6,379 nucleotides of DNA from Methanomicrobiaceae archaeon (lineage in GTDB: Archaea > Halobacteriota > Methanomicrobia > Methanomicrobiales > Methanomicrobiaceae), in the NCBI GenBank assembly GCA_030628325.1, contig DAOVRB010000069.1, forward strand, positions 1-6,379. The letters run 5' to 3'. This document shows positions 5,814 through 6,379 of the stretch, piece after piece (the first letter of the stretch is position 1; each line of letters begins with the position of its first letter). The notes beneath the pieces were generated by a model, which searched no databases, had not been told where the DNA came from, and saw nothing but the letters and a program-made list of their open reading frames with translations. A program made the position numbers and the translations under genes.

Positions 5814-6379
5814 TTGGAAAAACAGTTTAGGAGAAGAGCAGTCACTCTCCTGATAATTCTCTCATTTTTAATCTCCCCTGTCTTTGCAGAGGAATATAGT
5901 GGAACAGAACTCTGGAAAAAAGACTGTGGACATACAATTTCCGCAGTTGGCATAACACCGGGCGGCAATTATATCGGCACCGCCGGACAGAATTCTGTTT
6001 CACTATATGATAAGAACGGGGAAAAACTCTGGGACTATCCGGTTGGTACCAGATATGGCATATCACTTCAGGACAGAGGTCCTCTGGGTCCTCTGATTGC
6101 CGTTAGCGGGGACGCACTCAGGATACTTGATATCAATGGCAAAGTCATCCGGAAGCAGGACAGAAGATACTATGTCTATGATGTTGTGTTTTCCAGAGAC
6201 GGCAATGAAGTCATTGCTGCCTATGATGACAATACAATCTGCTATTACAACATCTCAGACGTTACTACAAAGAGCAGCAGCACTGCCAGAGGATCATCAT
6301 GCAGTTCAGATAAAGATGCAGATGCAAATCTCTCCTGGAGTTCAGACGTAGGCGAGGATCTCTCCTGTATTGCATGGAC
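5814..6379 (+). CDS. Secreted beta-propeller protein (WD40/PQQ-like repeats), TTG start, 3'-partial
   Basis: The frame is open from TTG 5814 to the right edge, giving 188 visible residues, and begins 2 bases after the gene 2 stop. The start is supported by the AAGGAGA site and by an immediate signal peptide: charged EKQFRRR, a hydrophobic core and cleavage after PVFA (residue 25). No ATG occurs in this frame in the visible part. The mature region has propeller strands: GTELWKKD, ISAVGITPGGNYIGTAG, VSLYDKNGEKLWDY, LIAVSGDALRILDINGK and VYDVVFSRDGNEVIAAYDD. This is the repeat style of secreted WD40/PQQ-like proteins common in methanogens. A Ser-rich, charged loop (about 149-172) carrying Cys interrupts the blades. 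Function is unknown. Its place behind the BtuF fusion suggests an accessory surface protein of the same system. The C-terminus and anchor are not visible. Confidence 0.88.
   Translation, partial: MEKQFRRRAVTLLIILSFLISPVFAEEYSGTELWKKDCGHTISAVGITPGGNYIGTAGQNSVSLYDKNGEKLWDYPVGTRYGISLQDRGPLGPLIAVSGDALRILDINGKVIRKQDRRYYVYDVVFSRDGNEVIAAYDDNTICYYNISDVTTKSSSTARGSSCSSDKDADANLSWSSDVGEDLSCIAW

Noticed and set aside
5829..5837. Second AGGAGAAGA, a copy of the gene 3 ribosome site
   Set aside because: It encodes the Arg cluster of the gene 3 signal peptide, and no suitable start codon follows at the right distance.
6097..6351. Open frame of 84 codons on the + strand
   Set aside because: It overlaps gene 3 in another frame, and its product lacks the propeller strands and signal peptide seen in the TTG-started frame.

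Overview
The window looks like part of the chromosome of a methanogenic archaeon, most likely of the order Methanomicrobiales (Methanoplanus- or Methanolacinia-like). This is inferred from very long surface proteins built from DUF4430, PQQ-like propeller and PKD modules, a PGF-CTERM-like anchor, dense N-glycosylation sequons, strong AGGAG ribosome sites, and hand-counted GC of about 32-55 % in sampled 60-base blocks. No rRNA, tRNA, transposon, CRISPR array or terminator was seen, and the species cannot be fixed from this window.

Layout: three same-strand genes fill the window with almost no non-coding DNA. (1) Bases 1-3767 are the 3' part of a giant surface-protein gene, open from the left edge. 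It encodes a DUF4430 (transcobalamin C-terminal-like) domain, a Pro-Gly linker, an eight-bladed PQQ-like propeller, a PKD domain, a sequon-rich stretch, a PGF-pre-PGF-like region, a Gly5 linker, a second DUF4430 domain, a second PGF-pre-PGF-like region and a C-terminal membrane anchor. (2) Bases 3757-5811 encode a secreted protein with an alpha/alpha-toroid domain (prenyltransferase/squalene-cyclase-type repeats), a Thr/Glu-rich linker, a BtuF-type corrinoid-binding domain and a PGF-CTERM-like anchor. It overlaps gene 1 by 11 bases. (3) A third gene starts at an easily missed TTG at 5814, 2 bases after gene 2, and runs off the right edge. It encodes a signal peptide followed by another beta-propeller.

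How they may work together: animal intrinsic factor and transcobalamin bind vitamin B12 between an alpha/alpha-toroid domain and a small beta domain of the DUF4430 type. Here both fold types are encoded in adjacent, probably co-translated genes, and the toroid is fused directly to a BtuF-type receptor. The working hypothesis is a cell-surface corrinoid capture system, split like transcobalamin, that passes corrinoid to a BtuCD importer. The domain assignments are read from sequence and family knowledge. The joint function is inference, and no permease or ATPase gene is visible in the window.
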